From Bacteroidales bacterium (lineage in GTDB: Bacteria > Bacteroidota > Bacteroidia > Bacteroidales > UBA932), in NCBI GenBank assembly GCA_017554335.1, contig JAFZIO010000059.1:28450-92449 (forward strand): a DNA stretch of 64,000 nt, written 5' to 3'. A model generated the notes under the pieces. That model worked only from the letters and a program-made list of their open reading frames with translations. It ran no database searches and was not told where the DNA came from. Positions 1-8,295 of the stretch are shown piece by piece. The translations under genes were made by a program, and so were the position numbers. How positions within the stretch are numbered: the first letter of the stretch is position 1; every line of letters starts with the position of its first letter.

Positions 1-46
1 CACCTGTAGAGAGTAATCTTTACGAATATATCACAGAGCAATCATT

Positions 47-454
47 ATGAAGACTATAGAAGTAGTTGCTGCAATCATCCGGAAAGGAGACAAAATATTT
101 GCCACCCAGCGAGGGTATGGTGACTTCAAAGACTGGTGGGAATTCCCGGGCGGGAAAATGGAGCCTGGCGAAACGCCTGAGGAAGCACTTGTGCGTGAGA
201 TCCGTGAAGAACTGGATGCGGAAATCAGTGTTGATAAATTCTTATATACGGTAGATTGGGATTATCCAAAATTCCATCTTACAATGCACTGCTTCATGTC
301 ATCATTGTTGAATGAAGCTCTTCATTTGAACGAGCACGAGGCCGCCAGGTGGCTGGACAAGGACGAAATCCATTCCGTCAACTGGTTACCAGCTGACGAA
401 ATGCTGCTCCCTATGATTGTTGCCGAACTAGAAGCAGCTGACAACCCGCAATAG
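47..454 (+). CDS. Nudix hydrolase, MutT-like (8-oxo-dGTP diphosphatase type)
   Basis: A 135-residue single-domain Nudix protein. The Nudix box is complete at about residues 36-58 (GGKMEPGET followed by REIREEL), so the Mg-binding glutamates of the REXXEE core are present. The family hydrolyses nucleoside diphosphates linked to another moiety; the length and the opening VVAAIIRKGDKIFATQR resemble the MutT group that clears oxidised dGTP. Exact substrate is inferred only. The codon use looks more AT-rich than the genes after 2 kb, and with the Fic gene it forms a small block beside a tRNA gene. The start ATG has no clear Shine-Dalgarno sequence, as is usual in this phylum. Confidence 0.9.
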   Translation: MKTIEVVAAIIRKGDKIFATQRGYGDFKDWWEFPGGKMEPGETPEEALVREIREELDAEISVDKFLYTVDWDYPKFHLTMHCFMSSLLNEALHLNEHEAARWLDKDEIHSVNWLPADEMLLPMIVAELEAADNPQ

Positions 455-635
455 CTGTGTGATCTTTCGGCAGTCAATACTCTTTTTCCCAAGCTCCTTG
501 GCAATCTCGGCCGGTTTCCAGTATACTAATGATTTGAGATTGTGGATTCAACATATTGATGTTCACGAACCGGCTACAAAGAAAGAAGCGGAATAACGTA
601 TTTCGGATTTGTTGTCTGGTTTATTTCCAAGAATT

Positions 636-702
636 TTTGACAGATTTTTTTATTTCTGTCAAATTTTCCGTATTTTTGACACTTGAGAGAAAAACTGTCA
701 AA
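636..702. promoter_or_regulatory. Paired inverted repeats over the fic promoter
   Basis: Two copies of TTTGACAG-N12-CTGTCAAA lie at 636-663 and 675-702 (the second left arm ends in C instead of G), exactly 39 bases apart. A TAnnTTTG-type -7 box (TATTTTTG, 671-678) sits inside the second left arm, and the last arm ends two bases before the start ATG at 704. A protein bound here would block transcription, so autorepression or control by an unlinked repressor is likely. The arms and spacing are seen directly; the binding protein is unknown. Confidence 0.65.
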
Positions 703-703
703 A

Positions 704-1813
704 ATGGAAGCATACGACCGTAATGTACCTTACAACCAATTGCCACCTCTCCCTCCGGCTACGGAGTTGTATCGTGATGATGAAGTTGTTAACAGACTTA
801 TGACTGCCAGTCGCCGTCTCGCCGAGTTGAAAGGGCTTGCATCTACGCTTCCCAATCAGTCCATTTTTGTGAACACTATCGCTCTGCGAGAGGCCAAGGC
901 CAGTAGTGCTATTGAGAATATCTTTACGACAGATGATGAGCTCTATCGGGCTCTGTCATTTCAGGAAAATGATTATCTGGACGGACCCGCCAAAGAGATT
1001 CTCCATTATCGGGAAGCGCTATGGAAAGGTTATCAAAGGGTCATGGAAGAAAAGATGCTGACCATCGACACGATTATCGATGTATACCGTGAGGTCAAAA
1101 GGACTCACGACGGCATTCGCCCCTATCAGGCCGAAGTGGTAATCAAGAAGAGAGGATGGGGATCTCTGGTCGCCGAAACTGTCTATACCCCGCCACGCGG
1201 CAAGGACGTCGTTGAAAAGAAGATGGCGGATCTCCTTGAGTTCCTTAATGATGATACAAAGTATCCGATTGATTCGCTGCTGAAAATGGTCATGGCCCAT
1301 TATCAGTTTGAGGCAATCCATCCGTTCCGGGACGGAAATGGCAGAACCGGCAGAATACTTTGCATCTTATACCTGATTCAGAAAGAGCTTCTGGATTTGC
1401 CCATTTTGTACCTCAGCGCGTACATACTCCAGAATAAGGATGACTATTACTGGAAATTGAATGGAGTAACCGGAACTCTTCTTTGGAAGCCATGGATTCT
1501 ATATATGCTGGAAGCGGTATCCCAAACGGTTGAATACACCACGAACAAAATCCTCCGGATTAAGAATTTGATGGAAAAAACCCAAGCGACGATGTTGGAG
1601 AACAGATTGCCAGTCGCCCGAATGGACATACCAAAACTCTTTGAACAACCCTATATTCGCCCGAGAAATCTTATTTCAGACAAGATAAAGAGCGTAAACA
1701 CGGCAAAAAAATATCTGTCGCAGTTGGAATCTTTAGGTATGCTGACAAAAGAAAAAGTGGGAAAAGAGTTTATATGGTTTAATACAGATTTGATGGCCAT
1801 CTTGTCGGATTAA
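704..1813 (+). CDS. Fic family protein (class II, with inhibitory motif and C-terminal winged helix)
   Basis: Fic enzymes transfer AMP or another nucleotide part to a hydroxyl side chain of a target protein. The full catalytic loop HPFRDGNGRTGR is at about residues 206-217. An [S/T]xxxE[G/N] inhibitory helix (SSAIEN) is near residue 67, before the Fic core, which is the class II arrangement that keeps the enzyme off until relieved. The last ~90 residues look like a winged-helix segment, common in Bacteroidota Fic proteins. A TTG at 683 would add seven residues, but it lies just after the -7 box, about where transcription should begin, so ATG 704 is preferred. The gene is monocistronic under the paired palindromes. 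No antitoxin partner is visible. Target unknown. Confidence 0.9.
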   Translation: MEAYDRNVPYNQLPPLPPATELYRDDEVVNRLMTASRRLAELKGLASTLPNQSIFVNTIALREAKASSAIENIFTTDDELYRALSFQENDYLDGPAKEILHYREALWKGYQRVMEEKMLTIDTIIDVYREVKRTHDGIRPYQAEVVIKKRGWGSLVAETVYTPPRGKDVVEKKMADLLEFLNDDTKYPIDSLLKMVMAHYQFEAIHPFRDGNGRTGRILCILYLIQKELLDLPILYLSAYILQNKDDYYWKLNGVTGTLLWKPWILYMLEAVSQTVEYTTNKILRIKNLMEKTQATMLENRLPVARMDIPKLFEQPYIRPRNLISDKIKSVNTAKKYLSQLESLGMLTKEKVGKEFIWFNTDLMAILSD

Positions 1814-1873
1814 CAGGTCCGGCAAGCCTTGCACTTTTCCCTTCACCGAAAAACCGCATCGATAAATGTTTTG

Positions 1874-1946
1874 TGGAGCATAGGGGGATCGAACCCCTGA
1901 CCTTTAGATTGCGAACCTAACGCTCTACCAACTGAGCTAATACCCC
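1874..1946 (-). tRNA. tRNA-Ala (anticodon CGC)
   Basis: Folds into a complete 73-base cloverleaf: 7-bp acceptor (GGGGTAT with ATGCTCC), D arm with AGTTGGTA loop, anticodon loop TTCGCAA on a TTAGG/TCTAA stem, 5-base variable loop, and T arm AGGGG-TTCGATC-CCCCT. The acceptor carries the G3-U70 wobble pair, the main identity element for alanyl-tRNA synthetase, which supports Ala. The discriminator is A and the CCA end is not encoded. The 3' end faces the fic gene. Confidence 0.95.
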
Positions 1947-1957
1947 GTTTGGGACTG

Positions 1958-1988
1958 CAAAAGTAAGAAAAAAACGCGGAAATCCAAA
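1958..1988 (-). promoter_or_regulatory. Promoter of tRNA-Ala
   Basis: On the minus strand TTTG (1988-1985), 19 bases, then TACTTTTG (1965-1958) match the Bacteroidota TTTG/TAnnTTTG consensus. The box ends 11 bases before the mature tRNA 5' end. Confidence 0.6.
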
Positions 1989-1992
1989 AAGA

Positions 1993-2445
1993 TTATCGTT
2001 TCCAGAAGCGGGATGTAATGTCCTTGCCGTGATAATACAGGCGCTGGTTTGTCGTGCGCTTGTTTAGGGGACCGAGGGCCTCGATGTACGGCCCTGTCTT
2101 TACGAAGTCGAATTCGTCGAAGAACTCGTCTTCGACCTTGTCCCGGCCGCTGTAAACGGCAATTTCAAGCGCAGGATAGGTGTTCCTGATATAACGCGCG
2201 AGGGCCAGCAGCATCTCGCTGTCGCGGCCTTCTCCAAGGAAGAGGAAGCAGTTGATGCCGTAATTGTCCTTGATCAGCTTGTCTATTACAGCCGGCGTCA
2301 GTTCCTCCCCGATGTCGTCTTTCAGGAAAGGGGAGTGGCATCCTGGGCAATTACCCCGGCAATTGCTTATCTCAATTGCCAGGGTAACGCGGTCGGGTAT
2401 CTCTTCTATGACGGTGTCCGTCAGTTCAGGGACATACTTAAGCAT
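1993..2445 (-). CDS. nrdG: Anaerobic ribonucleotide reductase activating protein
   Basis: A 150-residue radical SAM protein that reduces SAM on a 4Fe-4S cluster and makes the glycyl radical on NrdD. The cluster motif CRGNCPGC (CX3CX2C) lies at about residues 29-36, followed by the glycine-rich stretch FLGEGRD. Length matches short NrdG proteins. The start overlaps the end of nrdD by eight bases, so the two are translationally coupled. The presence of this oxygen-sensitive system fits an anaerobe. Confidence 0.96.
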   Translation of the reverse strand: MLKYVPELTDTVIEEIPDRVTLAIEISNCRGNCPGCHSPFLKDDIGEELTPAVIDKLIKDNYGINCFLFLGEGRDSEMLLALARYIRNTYPALEIAVYSGRDKVEDEFFDEFDFVKTGPYIEALGPLNKRTTNQRLYYHGKDITSRFWKR

Positions 2446-4633
2446 CCTTCTCCTTGGGCGTGTAGTAGCGTTTGTCCGCTTCTATCTGGCGGGGCTCGGC
2501 GAAGGATGAAATCCTCTTCAGGTAACCGATGACACGGGTCAGATAATCAAGGTTTTCGCTGCCGCACTTGGGGCACTTGGTAAGGGTGTCCTTGCTGATG
2601 TATCCGCAGTCGTTGCAGACCGTGTTGCGGCAGTTGAAGGTAAAGTAGTTGGTACCGTAGTGGGCTGCCACCTTAAGGAGCTGGCGGTACTGGTCCTTGC
2701 TCAGGTGCTCTGCAATGTTCATGTGGAGTGCGGAACCGCCGTCCAGGTACTTCACGAAGTCCTCTCCGTGGAGCTTGAACTTGTCTATCATGGACACGTT
2801 CACATCCTCGGGATTGTAGAAGTAGGAGCTGTAGAGGTTGTGCTTGTCGGAGACGAAGTAGCCGTCCTTCTTGTCCCATGCGTAGTTCTTTGCCGCCAGG
2901 TTTTCGGCGGGCACGAACTCGGTGTTGAACATTGCGTCCGCGGTGCGGTCCTTGCGGTTGGCGATGTTGATGGTCTCGAGAATGGTGTTCACGAATGCGC
3001 CGTACTCGGGGTTGGGGGAGACCTCAAGTCCGAGGAACTCGGCAGCCTCGGTGAGTCCGTTGACGCCGACGGTCAGGTACTGCTTCTTCATGTCGATGAA
3101 GCCGGCCTTGTAAACATCGAGCATCTCCGCCTTGAGGAAGTCCTTGATAATCTCGTTGAAAGCGATCTGGTACTTGTGTACGCGCTCGGTCATCTCGCGG
3201 ATATCCCTGTCGATGTAGTTCACGAAGAGGTCTTCCTTGTCGTAGAAATTGGAGACGGGGTTGAGCGGCTTGCCGTTTTCCAGCTGCACTCCGCGACGCT
3301 CCTGGAAGTAGCGGCGTACGGAATCCTGGATGAGGCGGTTGAGGTTGATGGTCATCACGGACTTGGAACCGGTGGCCACGGAAGCCGTTCCCATCGAGTA
3401 CTGGTGCGTGGTGTGGTTGTGGTTGTCCTCCTTCTGTATCTCGTTGCGCAGGCGGCAGCAGCTGGAGAGGCTGTCCGGGCTGTTGGATAGGTAGCAGAAG
3501 AAGCTGTGCCCCTTGGCCCACATCTCGGCGGTGAAGTCGGCGTAGTTCTTGTCGGCGAAGTCGTCGGCGCCGTCGGTAAGAAGGGCCATGGTCTCCACGG
3601 GGAAGGTGAGGATGTAATGGTTGCGCTCCTCGTTGAACCAGTTCATGAAATGCCTCTGGAGCCAGTCGAGGGTCTCCCACTTGGGCTTGGTGCCGTCGGG
3701 GAAGTAGAAGTCGCCGAACACGCCCTCGAAATAGGGCTTGTCGAAGTAGCCGATGTTCCAGAAAACGGTCTGGTAACCACGGTTGCCGGCGGGCATGTTC
3801 ATGGAGTGGACTACCTGCTGGAAGTAATTGTCTATCACCTTAACAAGGGTCCTCTTCTTAACATTCAGTTCAACTACGTCGTCGAGGTGCTCGAGGTAGT
3901 CGTCACCGTAGTCCTTGCGGATGAAGTAGTCCAGGTACATCAGGAATTCCGGGGTGGCCACCGCACCCATGAACTGGGAAGACACGGAGTACACCAGGTT
4001 GATGAACTCGCCGCAGAAGCTCTTGAGGTCGGTGGGGGCTATGGATACGCCGCCCAGCTCCTTGAGGCCGCTCACGAGGAAAGGATACATGGTGATGGCC
4101 ACGCAGTAGGGGAAACCGGGGGTGCCGCTCTCGTCGTGCTTGTAGAGGATATGGGACTCCAGGTCCTTGATGTACTGGTCCGCAAGGGCGCGGCCGTACA
4201 GGGCCTTGATCTTGTCCTGCATGATGTAGCGGTTCTGCTTGATGTTGTTCTCCTTGTAGAGCTCGTTGCCGAGGGTCACGATGTTCTTGCGCGTGACGTT
4301 GGCGTTGGCGTCGAACTTGGAGCCGGTGGCGGCATTGGAGGCCTTGATGTAGCCCTTGATGAAGTCACGCTTCTTGCGCAGGTCAAGGTTGGCGTCGAAC
4401 TTGTGTATATAGGCGAGGGCCACCTTCTTGTTGATGCCCATCAGCGCATCCTCCACCTGGCGGCGGATTTCGCGGCTGGTTATCTGTTCGTAAATGTATA
4501 AGTTGTTTATAATGCTGACTACAACCGCGTCGTCGCAGTATTCACCAGCGGATTTGTATGCCTCGTGGATTCCACGGGCCAGTTTCGCTTTATCAAACTC
4601 TTCAATCGAGCCGTTGGTTTTTCGTACGTCCAT
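2438..4633 (-). CDS. nrdD: Anaerobic ribonucleoside-triphosphate reductase, class III
   Basis: Reduces ribonucleoside triphosphates to deoxynucleotides by glycyl radical chemistry. At 731 residues it matches full-length NrdD. An ATP-cone allosteric domain fills about residues 1-95. The C-terminus has the four-cysteine zinc site (CNDCGY ... CPKCGS) and the glycyl radical loop RVIGYL close to the end. NrdG, its activase, follows with overlap. Upstream a minus-strand -7 box TAAATTTG lies at 4680-4673, leaving a leader of roughly 40 bases. Confidence 0.97.
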   Translation of the reverse strand: MDVRKTNGSIEEFDKAKLARGIHEAYKSAGEYCDDAVVVSIINNLYIYEQITSREIRRQVEDALMGINKKVALAYIHKFDANLDLRKKRDFIKGYIKASNAATGSKFDANANVTRKNIVTLGNELYKENNIKQNRYIMQDKIKALYGRALADQYIKDLESHILYKHDESGTPGFPYCVAITMYPFLVSGLKELGGVSIAPTDLKSFCGEFINLVYSVSSQFMGAVATPEFLMYLDYFIRKDYGDDYLEHLDDVVELNVKKRTLVKVIDNYFQQVVHSMNMPAGNRGYQTVFWNIGYFDKPYFEGVFGDFYFPDGTKPKWETLDWLQRHFMNWFNEERNHYILTFPVETMALLTDGADDFADKNYADFTAEMWAKGHSFFCYLSNSPDSLSSCCRLRNEIQKEDNHNHTTHQYSMGTASVATGSKSVMTINLNRLIQDSVRRYFQERRGVQLENGKPLNPVSNFYDKEDLFVNYIDRDIREMTERVHKYQIAFNEIIKDFLKAEMLDVYKAGFIDMKKQYLTVGVNGLTEAAEFLGLEVSPNPEYGAFVNTILETINIANRKDRTADAMFNTEFVPAENLAAKNYAWDKKDGYFVSDKHNLYSSYFYNPEDVNVSMIDKFKLHGEDFVKYLDGGSALHMNIAEHLSKDQYRQLLKVAAHYGTNYFTFNCRNTVCNDCGYISKDTLTKCPKCGSENLDYLTRVIGYLKRISSFAEPRQIEADKRYYTPKEKDA

Positions 4634-4718
4634 TATTGGTTTTTGTTAGATTCATTGGTTATATTCGGACAACAAATTTAGCCAATAGAAAGCCAAAAAA
4701 AGGGATTCGTACGAGAAG

Positions 4719-4739
4719 TTATCAACACAGATATCAACA
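4719..4739 (+). promoter_or_regulatory. Direct repeat TATCAACA upstream of nrdD
   Basis: TTATCAACA at 4719-4727 and ATATCAACA at 4731-4739 form a 12-base-spaced direct repeat in the gap between the oxidoreductase end and the nrdD start. The first is one base from the DnaA box TTATCCACA. A regulatory role on nrdD is only a suggestion. Confidence 0.25.
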
Positions 4740-4745
4740 ACGCGT

Positions 4746-6602
4746 TTAAAGCGCGTCAAAGGCAAATATGTGGGCCTTTTCAGCGCCCCAGGTGTCTGTG
4801 ACCACAACGCGGACATCGGTGGCCTGGACGGGCTCAAAGGCGACTTTATTGAGGCGCAGGTAGTTAAGCGGACATTCGTAGACCGTGGTCCAGGGACCCT
4901 TCTTCAACTTTACATCGATGCGGTACGACCTGGCGATGGGTGCCGGTACCGCAACACGCTCCGTGGTGGCCTCCAGCTTTCGCATGCGCTTGCTGCGCAC
5001 CTTGAACATGGAGTCGAAGACAAGGCGGGCGCCGCTGACGGTGACGGGCTTCTTCCAGCTGTAGACTACGGACTCGTCGCCCGGTGCCACCCAGACGCCG
5101 TTGTCGGCCTCGTCCCACTTGCGGTCGATGCCGTTGCGGAGCACCTCGCATTCAGCAGGCACAAGGGCGCTCATCGTCAGCTCCGACGGCTTGCGCCAGC
5201 GGTAGGGGAGCATGCAGTCGTCATCCTCCAGCATGTCCTGCACCAGACCTATATATTCGGCACGCACCTGCGCAGGCGTGACGCCCTTTTCGATGGCCAC
5301 GGCCGCTCCGGTGCCGCAGGCCTGCCCCAGCAGGGCGGTGGTGGCCATCACGCGGGTGGCGGAGAGCCCCATGTGGGTGCAGGAGATGTCGCGTCCGGCG
5401 AACATCAGGTTGGGCACGTTGACGGAATAGAGGCAGTCGAAGGGGATGCCGAAGTAGTCGGGGGTGGCGTACTCCACGCTGATGCGGCCCTTCTTGTGGA
5501 AGGCTTCGGGATCATGGTCGTCCAGCGTCCAGCCTCCGTAAGCCACCACGTCCTCGAAGTGGCCGCCGCTGAGTACGTCGTTCTGGGTGAGTATGTGCGG
5601 TCCTATGAAACGGGTGCTCTCACGCTTGCCGGGGAGCGAACCTATCCAGTCAAGCTCGTAGCCCTTGCAGCGGCCGTCGGGATTGTTCTTCATGTATTCC
5701 CAGATACCGTAGGCGATGCGCTTGAGCTCCAGCTGAATGTCCGGGGCGTCGAAGATGGTGTCGTAGAGGCCGCCGAATTCTATCCACCAGAAGTTGTTGT
5801 CCTTGGGGTTGTAGATTCTCTTGTAGTTGAACTTGACGCCGGGAATCGTGGATTTGGGCGTCTCGTAGTTGAAATCGTCGTCGGTGAAATGGTAGGCCCA
5901 CTCGGGGGCGATGAAGGGATGATCCTCGTCCGTCTTGCGGAGCTGCAGCAGTATGGAGTTGCCCATGGTGTGGGCGTCGCCGCCGGTCTGGAGGTAGGTC
6001 TCCCCGAACTCCCCGGGGAACTCGCGCCCGCGGCGGAATTTGGCTCCCGAGAGGCGCAGGATGCCGTCGCCCGTGCAGTCGGCGAAAAGCTTGCCCTTAA
6101 TAAGGTATTTGGTATATGCGTTGCCGTTCCAGCATTTCACGGCGGCTATGCGGTCGCCGTCCATCACCACGTCCTCCACGGAAGTGTTGAGAAGCAGCTT
6201 GATACGGGGCTCTTCTACGACGGTGGTGAGGATTACGTCGTCCCAGATGGTGTACCGCTGGAGGGGATTGTAGTAGAAGTTGCGAAGCTGCATTTCTTCA
6301 AGTATGCCGGCCTCGGAATACTGGTCTTTCAGCACGCCCACGATGCCCATACGCATCTCGCTCGAGGCGTTGCCGCCAAGCATCGGGCGGTCCTGGATAA
6401 GGATGACGTCGGCTCCGTGCCTGGCTGCGGAAACTGCGGCGCAGACGCCGGCAAGGCCGCCTCCCGCGACAATAAAGTCGCCTTCGAGAGTTACTTCGTT
6501 GATGATGCGTGAGTTCTGCTCGGTGCGCATTTCCTGGGCGTGTCCGGCCATGCTTGCCAGCAAGAAAAGAATGGAGGCTGAAAGCCTGAATGCAAACTTC
6601 AT
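4746..6602 (-). CDS. Exported FAD-dependent oxidoreductase
   Basis: About 618 residues starting at MKFAFRLSASILF, a clear Sec signal peptide ending near GHAQ; a longer frame upstream would put 24 residues before the signal, so ATG at 6602 is chosen. The dinucleotide-binding fold follows: DFIVAGGGLAGVCAA (GxGxxG type) and a glutamine/aspartate-ended second strand (ILIQDRPMLGGNAS), typical of the FAD_oxidored family (Pfam 12831). Residues after about 480 look like a beta-sandwich. In Bacteroidota these proteins often occur in carbohydrate loci, but there is no such locus here. Substrate unknown. It is divergent from the HerA-like gene across 55 bases. Confidence 0.8.
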   Translation of the reverse strand: MKFAFRLSASILFLLASMAGHAQEMRTEQNSRIINEVTLEGDFIVAGGGLAGVCAAVSAARHGADVILIQDRPMLGGNASSEMRMGIVGVLKDQYSEAGILEEMQLRNFYYNPLQRYTIWDDVILTTVVEEPRIKLLLNTSVEDVVMDGDRIAAVKCWNGNAYTKYLIKGKLFADCTGDGILRLSGAKFRRGREFPGEFGETYLQTGGDAHTMGNSILLQLRKTDEDHPFIAPEWAYHFTDDDFNYETPKSTIPGVKFNYKRIYNPKDNNFWWIEFGGLYDTIFDAPDIQLELKRIAYGIWEYMKNNPDGRCKGYELDWIGSLPGKRESTRFIGPHILTQNDVLSGGHFEDVVAYGGWTLDDHDPEAFHKKGRISVEYATPDYFGIPFDCLYSVNVPNLMFAGRDISCTHMGLSATRVMATTALLGQACGTGAAVAIEKGVTPAQVRAEYIGLVQDMLEDDDCMLPYRWRKPSELTMSALVPAECEVLRNGIDRKWDEADNGVWVAPGDESVVYSWKKPVTVSGARLVFDSMFKVRSKRMRKLEATTERVAVPAPIARSYRIDVKLKKGPWTTVYECPLNYLRLNKVAFEPVQATDVRVVVTDTWGAEKAHIFAFDAL

Positions 6603-6620
6603 GGTTACTATGTTTTTCCA

Positions 6621-6639
6621 CAAATATAAGCTATATTTG
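6621..6639. promoter_or_regulatory. Divergent -7 boxes
   Basis: TATATTTG occurs on both strands: minus 6628-6621 towards the oxidoreductase and plus 6632-6639 towards the HerA-like gene. Each lies 18 bases from its start codon, so the two boxes sit almost back to back. No good -33 TTTG is seen for either. Confidence 0.5.
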
Positions 6640-6657
6640 CTAAAAATTGAATCTGAT

Positions 6658-8295
6658 ATGTACACAAACGACAACGGACTTTATGTAGCTCACGGCCCCA
6701 ACGGCCCCATCAGCATAACAGGAAAAATGGCAAACCGCCACGGCTTGATTGCAGGAGCCACCGGAACAGGTAAAACCGTTACTCTCCAGGTGCTCGCAGA
6801 GACCTTCTGCCAGGCCGGAGTGCCTTGTTTCATGGCAGATATGAAGGGAGACCTGAGCGGCATCAGCCAGACCGGCAAAATGAGCGGATTCATAGAGAAA
6901 CGTTGTGCTGAGTTCGGGATTGAGAATCCGGCATTCGGGCCCTGCCCGGTCCGCTTCTTCGACGTTTACGGAGAGCAGGGCCATCCCATGCGCAGTACCA
7001 TTTCCCGCATGGGCCCGGACATGCTCGGCCGTCTGATGGACCTGAACGAAACGCAGACCGGAGTACTTAATATAGTATTTAAGATAGCCGATGATAACGG
7101 ATTGCTGCTCATAGACTTGAAGGATTTGCGCGCGATGCTGAACTTCGTCGGGCAGAACGCCGCGGAATACACAACGAAGTACGGAAACGTCACCTCCGCT
7201 TCCGTGGGCGCTATACAACGCGCTCTGCTCTCCCTCGAGAACCAGGGGGCCGAGAAATTCTTCGGCGAACCCGATTTCGACATATACGATCTGCTGCAGT
7301 GCGAAGGCGGAAAAGGCATAATGAACGTGCTTGCGGCCGACAAGCTGATGCTGCAGCCCAAGCTCTATTCCACCTTCCTCCTGTGGCTGCTGTCCGAGCT
7401 GTACTCGACTCTCCCCGAGGTGGGAGACATGGATCTTCCCAAGCTGGTGTTCTTCTTCGACGAGGCCCATATGCTCTTCGAAGGCACGTCCAAGGCACTT
7501 ACGGACAAGATCGAGCAGGTTATCCGCCTCATCCGTTCCAAAGGCGTGGGCATTTATTTCATTACCCAGAGCCCTACAGATATTCCGTCCAACATCCTTG
7601 GCCAGCTCGGAAACAGGGTGCAGCATGCCCTGCGTGCCTACAGTCCCCAGGACCAGAAGGCCGTAAAGGTGGCCGCCGACACATTCAGGCCCAATCCTGC
7701 ATTCAAGACCTACGACACCCTGCTGGAACTCGGCACCGGCGAAGCCCTGGTGTCTTTCCTGGACGAGAAGGGTACGCCCTCTGTAGTCGAGCGCGCCAAG
7801 ATACTTTTCCCGCTGAGCCAGATAGGTGCGGTTTCCGAGAGCCAAAGGGAGGAAATAATCAAGCGCAGCCGCCTGTACGGCCGTTATGACCATGCGATAG
7901 ACCGTGAGAGCGCTTATGAAATAATTACCGCCGCTACAGAAGAGGCCGAGCGTGTCAAGGCGGAGAACGAGGCCAAGGCCGAAGCGGAACGCCAGGCTGC
8001 CCTGCAGGCCAAGGAAGAGGCCCGCGTTGCAAGGGAGACCGAAAAAGCCGAAAAGGCTGCTGCCAAGAAAAAGGCCAACGGCCTGGGCGGCAAGGTGCTG
8101 AAGTCTGTGTTTACCGCAGTCACCGGCGTTGCCGCCGCAGCGCTGGCCGATTCAATATCTTCCAAGGTTACCGGAACCAAGAAAACCTCCAAAACCTCTG
8201 TAGGCCAGAAAGCAGTGACCAAGGCCACCCGCAGTGCAACCAACACCATAGCCAAGGAGCTGTCCCGCAGCATACTCGGCAACCTTGTAAAATAA
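6658..8295 (+). CDS. HerA/YjgR-like ATPase (DUF853)
   Basis: A 545-residue P-loop ATPase of the HerA-FtsK group, YjgR/DUF853 family. Walker A GATGTGKT is at residues 33-40 and a Walker B strand VFFFDEAH at about 264-271, followed by an arginine-rich segment and the ITQSPTDIP sensor stretch. Family role is uncertain; relatives are hexameric DNA or protein pumps. The C-terminal 130 residues are alanine/lysine/glutamate-rich, probably coiled coil. The start MYTNDNGLY is chosen because upstream sequence belongs to the opposite gene and the promoter. Its TAA is directly followed by the ATG of the M23 gene. Confidence 0.85.
   Translation: MYTNDNGLYVAHGPNGPISITGKMANRHGLIAGATGTGKTVTLQVLAETFCQAGVPCFMADMKGDLSGISQTGKMSGFIEKRCAEFGIENPAFGPCPVRFFDVYGEQGHPMRSTISRMGPDMLGRLMDLNETQTGVLNIVFKIADDNGLLLIDLKDLRAMLNFVGQNAAEYTTKYGNVTSASVGAIQRALLSLENQGAEKFFGEPDFDIYDLLQCEGGKGIMNVLAADKLMLQPKLYSTFLLWLLSELYSTLPEVGDMDLPKLVFFFDEAHMLFEGTSKALTDKIEQVIRLIRSKGVGIYFITQSPTDIPSNILGQLGNRVQHALRAYSPQDQKAVKVAADTFRPNPAFKTYDTLLELGTGEALVSFLDEKGTPSVVERAKILFPLSQIGAVSESQREEIIKRSRLYGRYDHAIDRESAYEIITAATEEAERVKAENEAKAEAERQAALQAKEEARVARETEKAEKAAAKKKANGLGGKVLKSVFTAVTGVAAAALADSISSKVTGTKKTSKTSVGQKAVTKATRSATNTIAKELSRSILGNLVK

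Noticed and set aside
1-46. End of a gene entering from the left (CAC CTG TAG)
   Set aside because: Two codons and a stop cannot be told from chance.
428-547. A 39-codon minus-strand stretch containing KPAEIAKELGKKS, like part of a helix-turn-helix
   Set aside because: It has stops on both sides, no start, and overlaps the Nudix 3' end; at most a gene scrap and too short to support.
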